A stretch of 64,000 nt of DNA from Pseudarthrobacter siccitolerans (GTDB lineage: Bacteria > Actinomycetota > Actinomycetes > Actinomycetales > Micrococcaceae), in NCBI RefSeq assembly GCF_030823375.1, contig NZ_JAUSXB010000001.1, forward strand, positions 1,116,001 through 1,180,000, in the 5' to 3' direction. Under the pieces are notes generated by a model. The model had not been told where the DNA came from. It saw only the letters and a list, made by a program, of their open reading frames with translations, and searched no databases. Below are positions 26,649 to 35,967 of this stretch, in pieces (the stretch's first letter is position 1; every line of letters starts with the position of its first letter). The translations under genes were made by a program, and so were the position numbers.

Positions 26649-28700
26649 ATGCGGTCAAAGTTCAAACGTATTCTCGCCGTGATCGGCCTTGCCGGGCTGC
26701 TGGCGGTACCCGCCGGCGCGGCCTGGGCCGAGGATCCGGTCACCTTGGATCCCACAACGAAAATAGTGGATCCTTCGGGAGTATTGGGTTCGCAAAAGGC
26801 TGACGTACAGGAAGCCATCAAGAAGCTGGGGACGGACCACGCCACTGTGCTGCACGTCGTCATCGTCAAGAAATTCGAGAACCCCACCGATCGTGAAGCC
26901 TGGACGGACGCTGTCGCCCAAAAAGCCAGTCTCGGTTCCAATGCCCTGATTCTCGCGGTTGCCACCGATACCAGGCAGTACATCCTCAATAAGGGCGGCA
27001 GCAAGATCACCAACGCCCAGATCGAAAACATCAAGAGCAAAGCCATTGGGCCGCAGTTGGCCAACAACAACTACGCGCAGGCTGCAATCAACGCTGCAGG
27101 CGCGATCGGTGACGCAGCTGGCGGCGGCAGCGGCAACGTCCCCTCGGACGGGAGCGCCGGAGCCGCTGTTCTGGTGGGCACCGGCGTAGTCGCTGCAGGC
27201 GGCGCGGGTGCGTACCTGTACTTCCGCAACCGGCGGAAGAAGGCTGCCGCCGGCCAGTCGTCCAGCGCAAGCTACGGCCCGCAGGGCGGCCAGGTGGATC
27301 CGCTGGCGTCCCTCAGCGTGGAGGAGCTGCGCCGTAAGAGCGGTTCGCTCCTCATCGAGGCGGACGACGCCATCAAGTCCAGCGAACAGGAATTGATGTT
27401 CGCCCAGGCACAATACGGCGATTCGGCCGTCGGCAACTTCACCAAGGCTCTTGAGGAAGCCAAGGGCCACATGACGGAATCGTTCAAGCTGCAGCAGCAG
27501 CTGGACGACCACATCCCGGATACCGAGGAGCAGCAGCGCAGCTGGCTGGGAGAAATTATCCGCCGCTCGGAAGCCGCCCTGGCTTCGCTCCAGGAGCAGA
27601 AGGCAGACTTTGATTCCCTGCGCGAACTGGAGAAGAACGCGCCGCAGGCCCTGGCACGCGTCAACGCCGGCGCCCATGAAGCAGGCGCCAAGATCTCCAG
27701 CGCCGAACAGTCCCTCACCACGTTGCGCGCCAGGTACGCGGACAGTGCGCTTGCACAGGTCTCGGACAACATCCTCCAGGCCAAGGAGCGGCTGGCGTTC
27801 GTCCAGAACGCCTCAGCCACTGCTCAGCAGAAGCTCGGCGAGGGTGAAGCAAGTATGGCTGCAGTCGCAGTCCGGGCAGCAGAAGAAAGCCTGCACCAGA
27901 CGAACGTACTCCTTGATGCCATTTCCAAGGTCTCGTCGAGCCTTGATGAGGCTCGCAACAGCCTTGAGGCTGCAGTGGTGGACACCTCCCAGGACCTCGC
28001 CCAGGCACGTGCCATGATCCAGTCCGGCGCGCATCCCGAGCTCGCAGGTCCCGTGGCTGGCGTGGAAGCCGCGCTTACGCAGGTGAAGGCAGAGATCCAG
28101 GGCGGAAAGATTGATCCCATCGCAACGCTGCAGCGGGTGGAAACCGCCCACCAGTCGCTGGACCAGTCCCTGAGTGGAATCCGGGACCAGCAGGAGCAGG
28201 CACGCCGGGCGCAGGCGTCGCTGCAGCAGACCATTATGTCGGCCCAGGCCCAAATCAGTGCCACTTCCGACTACATCACCGCACGCCGCGGCGGCGTGGG
28301 AACAGAGGCCCGCACCCGCCTGGCGGAGTCGCAGCGCAACCTGGATTACGCACTGTCCATCGCGCGCACAGACCCCGTTACAGCCCTGACCTACGCGCAG
28401 CAGGCCCACGCCCTCGCTGCCCAGGCAGCCCAACTGGCCCAGGCCGACGTCGACCACTTCGACGGCTACGCCAACCAGGGCTACGGCCGGGGTGGAATGT
28501 TCGGCGGCGGAGGCGGCGGCGGGCTCGGCGGCGCTATCCTCGGCGGCATCCTGATCAACTCCATCCTCAACGGCGGCGGTGGCGGAGGCTGGGGCGGTGG
28601 CGGCGGCAACGACGGCGGCGGTTGGGGCGGCGGTGACTTCGGCGGCGGAGACATGGGCGGTGGCTGGGGTGGGGACTCCGGCGGCGGCGGAGATTTCTAG
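26649..28700 (+). CDS. TPM-domain membrane protein with long coiled coil and Gly-rich tail
   Basis: A 683-residue protein. A signal peptide (residues 1-27, cleaved after AAWA) is followed by a TPM domain (about 40-155), with VDPSGVLGSQKADVQEAI and SNALILAVATDTRQYIL, and then a membrane helix near 176-197. The remaining cytosolic part is a long Gln/Ala/Glu-rich helical region with several coiled-coil stretches, ending in a Gly/Trp-rich tail of about 70 residues. TPM domains are associated with membrane and stress functions and some have phosphatase activity. The PspA gene downstream suggests an envelope-stress role. ATG 26649 has GAAGGG six nt upstream. A TAGAAT -10-like sequence occurs at 26532-26537. 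Confidence 0.85.
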   Translation: MRSKFKRILAVIGLAGLLAVPAGAAWAEDPVTLDPTTKIVDPSGVLGSQKADVQEAIKKLGTDHATVLHVVIVKKFENPTDREAWTDAVAQKASLGSNALILAVATDTRQYILNKGGSKITNAQIENIKSKAIGPQLANNNYAQAAINAAGAIGDAAGGGSGNVPSDGSAGAAVLVGTGVVAAGGAGAYLYFRNRRKKAAAGQSSSASYGPQGGQVDPLASLSVEELRRKSGSLLIEADDAIKSSEQELMFAQAQYGDSAVGNFTKALEEAKGHMTESFKLQQQLDDHIPDTEEQQRSWLGEIIRRSEAALASLQEQKADFDSLRELEKNAPQALARVNAGAHEAGAKISSAEQSLTTLRARYADSALAQVSDNILQAKERLAFVQNASATAQQKLGEGEASMAAVAVRAAEESLHQTNVLLDAISKVSSSLDEARNSLEAAVVDTSQDLAQARAMIQSGAHPELAGPVAGVEAALTQVKAEIQGGKIDPIATLQRVETAHQSLDQSLSGIRDQQEQARRAQASLQQTIMSAQAQISATSDYITARRGGVGTEARTRLAESQRNLDYALSIARTDPVTALTYAQQAHALAAQAAQLAQADVDHFDGYANQGYGRGGMFGGGGGGGLGGAILGGILINSILNGGGGGGWGGGGGNDGGGWGGGDFGGGDMGGGWGGDSGGGGDF

Positions 28701-28813
28701 TTCCGATAGACAACTCGCGGCCCGCAGGCCAAGGACCGGCCAGCGGAAAGATGCAACAACACAACTGTCACTGATTTCAGTGCTCACTACAGAGCAGGAC
28801 GAAAGGTAAAACC

Positions 28814-29605
28814 ATGGTTAAACAGTCCATTTTCGGCCGTATCGCACAGCTGGCAAAGGCGAACATCAACACCCTGCTGGACAACGCTGAGGATCCGCAG
28901 AAGATGCTGGACCAGATGGTCCGGGATTACACCAACAACATTGCCGAAGCGGAGTCCGCCGTTGCGCAGACCATCGGCAACCTCCGGATGCTCGAGGACG
29001 ACTACAACGAGGACGTCAAGAACTCCCGTGACTGGGGCAATAAGGCCCTTGCCGCGTCACGCAAGGCCGACGAGTACCGCGGAAGCGGCAACGTTTCGGA
29101 CGCCGAGAAGTTCGACAACCTGGCCAAGGTGGCCCTGCAGCGCCAGATTTCGGCCGAGAATGAGGCCAAGGGGGCAGAACCGGCCATCACGTCCCAGCGT
29201 GAAGTGGTGGACAAGCTGAAGACCGGCCTGGACCAGATGAAGGGCAAGCTGAACCAGCTGACCAGCAAGCGCAACGAGTTGGTCGCCCGCTCCAAGACCG
29301 CTGCAGCACAGTCCCAGGTCCACGATGCCATCAAGAGCATCGACATCATGGATCCCACCAGCGAGGTGGGGCGCTTCGAGGAAAAGATCCGCCGCGAGGA
29401 GGCCAAGGTCCGCGGGCAGCAGGAACTCACCGAGTCCAGCCTGGACGCGCAGTTCAACCAGCTGGAGGACCTCGGCGAGCAGGTGGAGATCGAGGCACGC
29501 CTCGCGGCACTGAAATCGGGCGGCACCGCAAAGCCTGCGATCGGCGCAGGCGGCAATGCAGGCGCTGAATCAACTGTGAACGAAGCCGATTTCGACAAGC
29601 TCTGA
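28814..29605 (+). CDS. PspA/IM30 (ESCRT-III-like) protein
   Basis: A 263-residue, almost entirely alpha-helical coiled-coil protein of the PspA/IM30/Vipp1 family. The opening FGRIAQLAKANINTLLDNAE with DPQKMLDQMVRDY is characteristic. These proteins form large rings or rods that bind stressed membranes and limit proton leakage; they are bacterial ESCRT-III relatives. It follows the TPM-domain gene by 113 nt in the same direction and AAAGG precedes the ATG. No membrane segment, so it is cytosolic and peripheral. The classical enterobacterial partners PspB/C are absent. Confidence 0.93.
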   Translation: MVKQSIFGRIAQLAKANINTLLDNAEDPQKMLDQMVRDYTNNIAEAESAVAQTIGNLRMLEDDYNEDVKNSRDWGNKALAASRKADEYRGSGNVSDAEKFDNLAKVALQRQISAENEAKGAEPAITSQREVVDKLKTGLDQMKGKLNQLTSKRNELVARSKTAAAQSQVHDAIKSIDIMDPTSEVGRFEEKIRREEAKVRGQQELTESSLDAQFNQLEDLGEQVEIEARLAALKSGGTAKPAIGAGGNAGAESTVNEADFDKL

Positions 29606-29642
29606 CAGTCACCGGGGAACTTCCTCCCCGGGACCACAGATG

Positions 29643-29670
29643 AAAGGCCGGGGCCGTTGCCCCGGCCTTT
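29643..29670 (+). terminator. intrinsic terminator after pspA
   Basis: AAAGGCCGGGG and CCCCGGCCTTT form a perfect 11-bp stem with a 6-nt loop, 38 nt past the PspA stop codon. It separates this unit from the photolyase promoter 18 nt further on. Confidence 0.8.
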
Positions 29671-29687
29671 CCGGTGCCGCCTGTGTG

Positions 29688-29693
29688 TAGCGT
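29688..29693 (+). promoter_or_regulatory. -10 box TAGCGT for leaderless photolyase mRNA
   Basis: TAGCGT ends exactly 6 nt before ATG 29700. The intervening GGAGGG abuts the start codon and is too close for use as a normal Shine-Dalgarno site, supporting a leaderless start. Confidence 0.5.
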
Positions 29694-29699
29694 GGAGGG

Positions 29700-31130
29700 A
29701 TGGCTTCCTTCGACGCAACATCCCTCGTCTGGCTGCGCGATGACCTTCGTCTGGACGACAACCCGGCGCTGTCTGAAGCGGCAGCGCTCGGCCTGCCGCT
29801 GACCGTCGTCTATGTTCTGGACGAGGAGTCTGCCGGCGTCCGGCCGCTCGGCGGAGCAACCCGATGGTGGCTGCATCATTCCCTTTCCGTGCTCGGAGCA
29901 TCTCTGGAAGCGAACGGCTCACGCCTGCTCCTTCGCCGCGGACCGGCCGCGGATGTCATCAAGGGCCTCGCCACCGAAACCGCCGCGAAGCATCTGTTCT
30001 GGAACCGGCGTTACGCGCTGCCGGAGTGGACGTTGGATGCCGTAGTCAAGGAATGGGCCGGCAACAATGACGTCCAGGCTTCGAGCTATCAGGCAAATCT
30101 GCTGTTTGAACCGTGGACGGTCCGTACCGGGGCCGGCGGCCCCTACAAGGTCTATACGCCCTTCTGGCGGGCGTGCCTGGCCGGGGCTGATGTGCGCGAC
30201 CCGCTGGAACCGCCCCGGCAGCTGCCACCGCCCGCCACTGCGACGGGAGGAGGGCTGCCAGCAGGCGAAGACCTGGAGAGCTGGAACCTCCTTCCGCACT
30301 CCCCCGACTGGAGCGGCGGCCTGGCTCAAACGTGGGAGCCGGGTGAGGAAGGCGCCAGGCACCGCCTCGATGACTTCCTGGACGGCCCCGCCGACGAGTA
30401 CGGAACCGGCCGCAACGTGCCGGGGGTGGAAGGAACCAGCCGCCTGTCGCCGCACCTGCGCTTCGGCGAGATCAGTCCCTTCCGGGTGTGGCGGGAGATC
30501 CGCCGGCACTTCCCGCACCAGGTACCGGCCGACGTCGGGATCTTCCGGTCTGAGCTTGGCTGGCGGGAATTCTGCTGGAACCTGCTGTATACCAACCCGG
30601 AACTGGCCACCCGGAACTACCGGCCCGAGTTCGACCGGTTCGAGTGGCAGTCGCTCAACCGGAACGAGCTAAGGGCCTGGCAGCAGGGCCGCACGGGGTA
30701 CCCGTTTGTCGACGCCGGCATGCGGCAGCTGTGGCAGACAGGCTGGATGCACAACCGGGTGCGCATGGCGGCGGCGTCCTTCCTGGTCAAGAATCTCCTG
30801 GCGGACTGGCGCATCGGCGAGGAGTGGTTCTGGGACACCCTCGTTGACGCGGATGCCGCCAGCAACCCGGCCAACTGGCAGTGGGTGGCGGGATCCGGAG
30901 CGGACGCCTCCCCCTACTACCGGATCTTCAACCCGGTGACGCAGAGCAGGAAGTTCGATTCAGCCGGCCGGTACCTGCGCAGGTTTGTTCCGGAACTCGC
31001 GGACCTCGACGCGAAGGCTATCCACGAACCGTGGAAAGCGGGGGACGTGCCCGGCTACCCGGTTCCGCTGGTGGGGTTGCCCGAGTCCCGCGAGCGGGCG
31101 CTCGAGGCCTACGCCAGGCTCAAGGACTGA
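29700..31130 (+). CDS. deoxyribodipyrimidine photo-lyase (class I)
   Basis: A 476-residue flavoenzyme that splits cyclobutane pyrimidine dimers using blue/near-UV light. The N-terminal antenna domain begins SLVWLRDDLRLDDNPAL. The C-terminal FAD domain contains TRLSP-like S-R-L-S-P-H-L-R-F-G, the ELGWREFCWNLL helix, and NRVRMAAASFLVKNLL followed by DADAASNPANWQWVAG and N-P-V-T-Q, all typical of class I CPD photolyases; the Asn and Trp positions are present. Cytosolic, single-gene unit. It is near several DNA-repair genes, though not in an operon with them. Confidence 0.95.
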   Translation: MASFDATSLVWLRDDLRLDDNPALSEAAALGLPLTVVYVLDEESAGVRPLGGATRWWLHHSLSVLGASLEANGSRLLLRRGPAADVIKGLATETAAKHLFWNRRYALPEWTLDAVVKEWAGNNDVQASSYQANLLFEPWTVRTGAGGPYKVYTPFWRACLAGADVRDPLEPPRQLPPPATATGGGLPAGEDLESWNLLPHSPDWSGGLAQTWEPGEEGARHRLDDFLDGPADEYGTGRNVPGVEGTSRLSPHLRFGEISPFRVWREIRRHFPHQVPADVGIFRSELGWREFCWNLLYTNPELATRNYRPEFDRFEWQSLNRNELRAWQQGRTGYPFVDAGMRQLWQTGWMHNRVRMAAASFLVKNLLADWRIGEEWFWDTLVDADAASNPANWQWVAGSGADASPYYRIFNPVTQSRKFDSAGRYLRRFVPELADLDAKAIHEPWKAGDVPGYPVPLVGLPESRERALEAYARLKD

Positions 31131-31185
31131 ACGGCCGCGACTCCCCGCAGGCGGGCCGCCGCAGCTGTCCTATAGCGGCTCTCCT

Positions 31186-32118
31186 TTAGCGGCTGACCTT
31201 GCCCATCAGGGACGCAATCGGCCGCAGGAAGATGGGGCGGGCCAGGAACCATGCGGCTGCCATGACCACTACGGAGGCGAGGAACACCCAGAAGCCGAAC
31301 CAGCCGTCGTCGTCCCGTACGCCGTACATGTGGTTGAGGTTGCGCAGGGCACCGGTGGCAAGCACCAGGAAGACGTGCACCACAATAAAGGCCACAAAGT
31401 AGATCATCACCGGGAAGTGGATGGCGCGGGCCAGTTCAATCGGATAGGCCTTGTTGAGGCTGGCCGCCTTTTTGGGCCAGGCGGAGGACATGCGCAGGCC
31501 GGTGATGCAAGCCAGCGGCGCCGCGATGAAAACCGTGATGAAGTACGTGAGGAGCTGGAGGGCGTTGTAGTTAATCCAGCCGTTCTCCGTGGGCCAGTCC
31601 AGTGACGCGTACTGGAGGGCGGCCGAGAGCGCATTCGGGATAACGTCCCAGCTGGTGGGGACGATCCGCATCCACTGCCCCGTGGCGAACAGCAGGACGG
31701 CGAACACCAAACCGTTGAGGATCCACAGCGCGTCCAGCGTGAGGTGGAACCAGAGCTCGAGGCTGATCTTGGTGGGCGCGGTTTTGGTTTTAATCAGTCC
31801 CTTGTTGTTCCGGGTCCAGTGGCCGCTGGGGCGGGTGGTGGTGCGCACCTGCCAGCCGGTCCGGATGATGAGCAGCAGGAAGAATGCATTCAGGAAGTGC
31901 TGCCAGGCCAACCAGGCCGGGAACCCTTCCGGTGACCCAGCCGGAAGCTCAGAATGGCCCGGATTATCCGCGACGAAGGAAGCGACGGCGGGAAGCCCCA
32001 CCAGCCACTTGGCGATCAGCACCACCAGGACCAGCGCCACGAGGACGGCGGGCACACCCCAATAGAGACGGGACCGCTTGCCCGCGGCAGTGCCGGGCTT
32101 CTTCGTGGGTGTGGACAT
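31186..32118 (-). CDS. cytochrome b561-like membrane protein (cytochrome b/b6 domain)
   Basis: A 310-residue membrane protein with five or six helices. Histidines sit in transmembrane contexts suited to b-heme ligation: AWQHFLNAFFLLL, LWFHLTLDALW, ARAIHFPVMIYF and FIVVHVFLVL. This is the layout of thiosulfate-reductase/sulfite-oxidase-associated cytochrome b subunits. In related genomes such proteins accompany a molybdopterin oxidoreductase, but none is next to it here. It may therefore pass electrons for a partner encoded elsewhere. It is convergent with photolyase. GAGAGGAA lies about 10 nt before the ATG. Confidence 0.82.
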   Translation of the reverse strand: MSTPTKKPGTAAGKRSRLYWGVPAVLVALVLVVLIAKWLVGLPAVASFVADNPGHSELPAGSPEGFPAWLAWQHFLNAFFLLLIIRTGWQVRTTTRPSGHWTRNNKGLIKTKTAPTKISLELWFHLTLDALWILNGLVFAVLLFATGQWMRIVPTSWDVIPNALSAALQYASLDWPTENGWINYNALQLLTYFITVFIAAPLACITGLRMSSAWPKKAASLNKAYPIELARAIHFPVMIYFVAFIVVHVFLVLATGALRNLNHMYGVRDDDGWFGFWVFLASVVVMAAAWFLARPIFLRPIASLMGKVSR

Positions 32119-32211
32119 CGAGCAACATTCCTCTCGAGAATGACGTGGTGCTCACGATCTGTGAGGCTCTGCGAAAGAGAATACTAGGAACTGGCAGCAT
32201 TCTAGGAAAAA

Positions 32212-32250
32212 AGAAGACCCCGCCCGGCTTGTCTGCCGGTCGGGGTCTTC
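32212..32250 (-). terminator. intrinsic terminator of tRNA-fMet copy 1
   Basis: The arms GAAGACCCCG and CGGGGTCTTC flank a loop that itself contains a small hairpin. On the minus strand the stem is followed at once by a run of six T residues, so this is a textbook factor-independent terminator 7 nt past the tRNA. Confidence 0.9.
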
Positions 32251-32257
32251 ACATAAG

Positions 32258-32331
32258 TTGCGGGGACAGGATTTGAACCTGTGACCTCTGGGTTATGAGC
32301 CCAGCGAGCTACCGAACTGCTCCACCCCGCG
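32258..32331 (-). tRNA. initiator tRNA-fMet (CAT), copy 1
   Basis: The 74-nt gene folds as a cloverleaf with anticodon CAT. It carries the two marks of a bacterial initiator: C1 opposite A72 (no Watson-Crick pair at the acceptor end), and three G-C pairs next to the anticodon loop (CTGGG/CCCAG). The T-arm is ACAGG-TTCAAAT-CCTGT. CCA is not encoded. It is identical to copy 2. Confidence 0.95.
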
Positions 32332-32648
32332 TCGCAGAATCAACACTACCCTATTTCGGCGGCAGGTTTTTCCACCCGCCGTTTTCCGGGGTTCTTGCCA
32401 CCCTGGCCTCCCCCGGGAACGCCCCTTCATCTACCGCAGCTTTCCCCGGAACGCCCGTCACTTCCCGAGGGGGTTCGACGGCGGTGCTGCCGCTCCGTGT
32501 GCAGGAGGGTTCTCCGCCGGAGGCGCGAAAGGTGATAGCGCGTTGCGGGACTTGATGCAGAAGGTGATGGAGCGTCTCCCACCACCGGGGTCGCGTGCTT
32601 AAACCAAAAGGTCCGGACACTGTTTCCAGTATCCGGACCTTTCTCCAG
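32332..32648. other. intergenic region between the two initiator tRNA genes
   Basis: These 317 bases hold no convincing gene; short open frames lack ribosome sites. On the minus strand it contains the terminator of tRNA copy 2 (32607-32642) and, near 32343-32352, T/A-rich -10 candidates (TAGTGT, TAGGGT) for copy 1. The middle part is unremarkable. Confidence 0.6.
32607..32642 (-). terminator. intrinsic terminator of tRNA-fMet copy 2
   Basis: AAAGGTCCGGA and TCCGGACCTTT form a perfect 11-bp stem 7 nt past the second tRNA, followed on the minus strand by TTGGTTT. It separates the two tRNA transcription units. Confidence 0.85.
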
Positions 32649-32722
32649 TTGCGGGGACAGGATTTGAACCTGTGACCTCTGGGTTATGAGCCCAGCGAGC
32701 TACCGAACTGCTCCACCCCGCG
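32649..32722 (-). tRNA. initiator tRNA-fMet (CAT), copy 2
   Basis: Same 74-nt sequence as copy 1, shifted by 391 bp, with C1:A72, the GGG/CCC anticodon stem and anticodon CAT. Identity extends a few bases beyond both ends of the gene and then stops. It has its own promoter (32734-32762) and terminator. Confidence 0.95.
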
Positions 32723-32733
32723 TCGCAAGAACA

Positions 32734-32762
32734 ACTCTACCGGGAGGTGAACAGCAGGCCAA
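32734..32762 (-). promoter_or_regulatory. promoter of tRNA-fMet copy 2
   Basis: On the minus strand TTGGCC and TAGAGT are separated by 17 bp, and the -10 box ends 11 nt before the mature tRNA 5' end. This is good housekeeping-sigma spacing. Confidence 0.65.
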
Positions 32763-32854
32763 ATCGGGAGGGCGTGATCTCCGTCTCGCCAGCCCGGCAC
32801 CCGCTCGGGATGGAACGGGTGCCGGCTGCCGCCGTCGTGATTAGACAGCGCGCA

Positions 32855-35854
32855 TCAGCTGCTCGGCGAGGGCGAAGGCGTGGCCTCGGTGGTTGCCGAG
32901 GACGCCGGAGCCGGGGTGGCCTCGGGAGCCGCCACCGGGATCTTCGCCTCCGCTTGAACCGCCTTATCCAGAGCTGCCGAAAGCCGCTTCTGCGCCTCGC
33001 CGTAGGCGGCGAAATCGCCGCCGGCCAGTGCTGCCTGGCCGGCCTTGATCGCGGCGTTGGCCTCGTCCAGGGCCGCCTTCAGTTCAGCTTTGGCGTCCGC
33101 TCCTGCCGGGGTGGAAGGTGCACCCGGCTGAGCAGGCGTCTGGCCATTGTTGTCCGAGTCGCCGGCTGCGGCGCCGGAATCTCCGCCGAAGAGCTGTTTC
33201 AGGGCCTCGTCCAGGGTTGGGGCAAAACCTACCTTGTCCCCGAAGGCCACCAGGACGCGCTGCAAGGTGGGGTAGGACGTCTCACCGGTGGACTTCAAGT
33301 AGACCGGCTGGACGTAGAGGATGCCGCCGCCGACAGGAAGCGTCAGCAAGTTGCCGTTGAGCACGTCAGAGGCGCCCTGGCGGAGCAGGTTGAGGGCCTG
33401 GGACACGGTGGGATCAGAGTTGAACTTATTCTGTGCCTGGCCGGGTCCGGGGACCTGGATCTCCGGCGGGATCTGCAGCAGCCTCAGCTTGCCGTAACTG
33501 TCGGCTTTGACGCCCGCCTGGTTGCCGGCGTCCGAGTCTGCAGCCAGGAACCCGTAAAGGACGTTGCGGGCGTTTCCGTTGACGATCTGCGGTATGTACG
33601 AGGACGTCAGCTGGAAGGCAGGCCGCTCCTGGTCCGGCATCTGCAGCGACATGTAGAACGGCGGCTGCTTAACGTCCGTGTCCACGGTGGGATCCGCCGG
33701 CACGCTCCAGGCATCATTGGTCTTGTAGAAGCTGGAGGGGTCCGTGACGTGGTATTGGCCGAGGAGCTGGCGCTGGACTTTGAACAGGTCCTCGGGGTAC
33801 CGGACGTGGCTCATAACGTCGCCGGACATTTCCGAGAACGGCTTCAGCGATGAGGGGAACACCTTCTGCCAGGACTTCAGCAGCGGGTCCTGGTCATCCC
33901 AGGCGTACAGGGTGACCGAACCGTCGTAGGCATCCACCGTGGCTTTGACCGAGTTCCGGATGTAGTTGACCGTGCTGTTGGGCAGGGCCACGGCGCGTCC
34001 CGAGGTGGTCTGGGTGTCCGCGGTGGCGTTGGAAAGCTGTTCCTGCTGTGAGTAGGGGTAGTACTGGCTGGTGGTGTAGCCGTCCACGATCCACTTCACG
34101 CGCCCGTCCACCACGGCCGGGTAGGCGTTGCCGTCCACTGTCAGGTAGGGGGCAACCTTCTCCACGCGCTCACGGGGGCTGCGGTCGTACAGGATCTGGG
34201 ACTCCGGGTTGACGCCGTCAGAGAGCAGCAGGTCCGAGGACTGGAACTTAATGGAGTACAGCACCCGGTTGAAGAAAGTTCCAACGTTGGGTCCGCCGTT
34301 GCCTTCGAAGGTGTACTGGGTCTCCCCCTCGCCTTCGCGGCCGGAGGGCCTGTCCTGCTCGCGGGCAGGGGCACCATCCGGTGCGCCCACGATGGAGTAC
34401 TCCGGCGAGGACTCGCCGAAGTAGATGCGCGGCTGGTACGTCGAATCATTGCCCAGCACGCCCGTTGACGGAATGCCCGACTGCAGGAAGTCCGGCTTTC
34501 CGTCCACCGTGAACTTGTTGCCCTTGGCTGCCACCACACCGTAACCGTGGGTGTACACCACATGTTGGTTCAGCCAGCCCTGCTGGTTGGTGACCACGTT
34601 GGTGGGATTCAGCTCACGGACAGCGATCACGGTGTCCTGGATCTTGCCGTCCACTTCGTAGCGGTCCACGTTAAGGGCTTCCGGGAACTGGTAATACGGC
34701 CGGTACTGTTCCAGCTGCGAGAACGCGTCCGAGATCAGGTTGGGATCCAGCAGGCGGATGTTTGCCGTGGTCTGGGCGTCCGGGGCGAGGGCACCGGTGC
34801 TGGCGGTGTTGGTGGCGTCATAGCGGTTCACCTGGATGGCATCGAGTCCATAGGCTTTGCGCGTGTTGTCGATGTTGCGCTGGATGAATTCCTTTTCCAG
34901 CGTCTCTTCCGACGGGCGCACCTGGAACTGCTGGATCACCCAGGGGTAGACACCGCCCGCCAGGATGGACGTGATGACCAGCATCGCGGTTCCGATGACC
35001 GGCAGGCGCCAGCGGCCGATGACCGCCGCCACGATGAACAGGATGGCAACCAGCGCGGCTGCCACGGCCAGGATGGCCTTGGTAGGGATGACGGCGTTGA
35101 CGTCGGTGTAGAGCGCTCCGGCCCAGCGGCCGCCGTTACTTTGCACCGCAGAGTATCGGTCAAGCCAGAAGTTGATGCCCAGGAGAACCAGGAAGGCAGC
35201 GCCCGTGACGGCGATGTGGATCTGGGCGGCACGGCTGGTGAAGACGCCCCGCTCCATCAGCCTGATGCTGCCGTAGAGGTAATGGGTGAGGATTCCGGCG
35301 ATTCCGGCAATGACCACCACGCTGATCAGGAACCCGGTGATGAAACCGAGGAACGGCAGGGTCATCAGGTAGAAGCTGATGTCCAGGTGGAATTGCGGGT
35401 CCTGTTCGCCGAAGGGCTCCTGGTTGAAGAAGAGGAGGACCTTCTGCCACTGGCTGGCGGCGGCGCTGCCGGCGAAGAGTCCGAAGAGGACCGGCAGGCC
35501 CACCATCACCACGCGGCGGACGGGTTCCAGCTGTGCCTGGTAACGGTTGAGGTTGTCCCGGATCTCAGAGTCCGGCGCGTACACCGGACGGGACTGGTAT
35601 GCGATGCGGATGGCGAAGAAGACCGCCAGGAACATCAGGGCGAATCCGCCGGCGAAGATTCCGATCCTGGCCAGGTTCTCGGTGACGAACACTTCGATGA
35701 AGCCGAGCTGGCGGTACCAGAGGACATCGGTCCAGACGTTAGCGAAGAAGATGAAGCCCACAACCACCAGGGCAACAACGATCAGGGTGGGCGTCAGCGC
35801 GCCGCGCCTTGAAGGGGGTTTACCTGTGGACATGGTGCTGGCGGGTCGGGACAA
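32855..35854 (-). CDS. UPF0182 family large membrane protein
   Basis: A 999-residue membrane protein of the UPF0182 family. About seven helices fill the first 300 residues, beginning with [20 protein letters not shown] and containing [12 protein letters not shown], a family signature. A large extracytoplasmic domain of about 600 residues follows, and the last 100 residues are Ala/Pro/Ser/Glu-rich and probably helical or disordered. The function is unknown, although the family is conserved through actinobacteria. The likely start is TTG 35854, with GAGG eight nt upstream; ATG 35833 lacks such a site. In mycobacteria the same neighbour relation with a Lon-like PDZ protein is known. Confidence 0.9.
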   Translation of the reverse strand: MSRPASTMSTGKPPSRRGALTPTLIVVALVVVGFIFFANVWTDVLWYRQLGFIEVFVTENLARIGIFAGGFALMFLAVFFAIRIAYQSRPVYAPDSEIRDNLNRYQAQLEPVRRVVMVGLPVLFGLFAGSAAASQWQKVLLFFNQEPFGEQDPQFHLDISFYLMTLPFLGFITGFLISVVVIAGIAGILTHYLYGSIRLMERGVFTSRAAQIHIAVTGAAFLVLLGINFWLDRYSAVQSNGGRWAGALYTDVNAVIPTKAILAVAAALVAILFIVAAVIGRWRLPVIGTAMLVITSILAGGVYPWVIQQFQVRPSEETLEKEFIQRNIDNTRKAYGLDAIQVNRYDATNTASTGALAPDAQTTANIRLLDPNLISDAFSQLEQYRPYYQFPEALNVDRYEVDGKIQDTVIAVRELNPTNVVTNQQGWLNQHVVYTHGYGVVAAKGNKFTVDGKPDFLQSGIPSTGVLGNDSTYQPRIYFGESSPEYSIVGAPDGAPAREQDRPSGREGEGETQYTFEGNGGPNVGTFFNRVLYSIKFQSSDLLLSDGVNPESQILYDRSPRERVEKVAPYLTVDGNAYPAVVDGRVKWIVDGYTTSQYYPYSQQEQLSNATADTQTTSGRAVALPNSTVNYIRNSVKATVDAYDGSVTLYAWDDQDPLLKSWQKVFPSSLKPFSEMSGDVMSHVRYPEDLFKVQRQLLGQYHVTDPSSFYKTNDAWSVPADPTVDTDVKQPPFYMSLQMPDQERPAFQLTSSYIPQIVNGNARNVLYGFLAADSDAGNQAGVKADSYGKLRLLQIPPEIQVPGPGQAQNKFNSDPTVSQALNLLRQGASDVLNGNLLTLPVGGGILYVQPVYLKSTGETSYPTLQRVLVAFGDKVGFAPTLDEALKQLFGGDSGAAAGDSDNNGQTPAQPGAPSTPAGADAKAELKAALDEANAAIKAGQAALAGGDFAAYGEAQKRLSAALDKAVQAEAKIPVAAPEATPAPASSATTEATPSPSPSS

Positions 35855-35967
35855 ACTCGGTACCTCATAGCTGGTCGGTCAGATGATTCGAAGCGTGCGT
35901 GCGAGCGACGTCCTTACCGGTCAAACGCTGGTTCAGCCGTCATAATTGCCACGAGTGGCGGTAGAGC

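Noticed and set aside
28490..28700. GC-rich repeated sequence as a CRISPR or mobile repeat
   Set aside because: It encodes the Gly/Trp-rich tail of the TPM protein in frame; there are no spacers or conserved repeat units.
32258..32722. Elongator tRNA-Met
   Set aside because: C1:A72 and three G-C pairs beside the anticodon loop identify initiator tRNAs.
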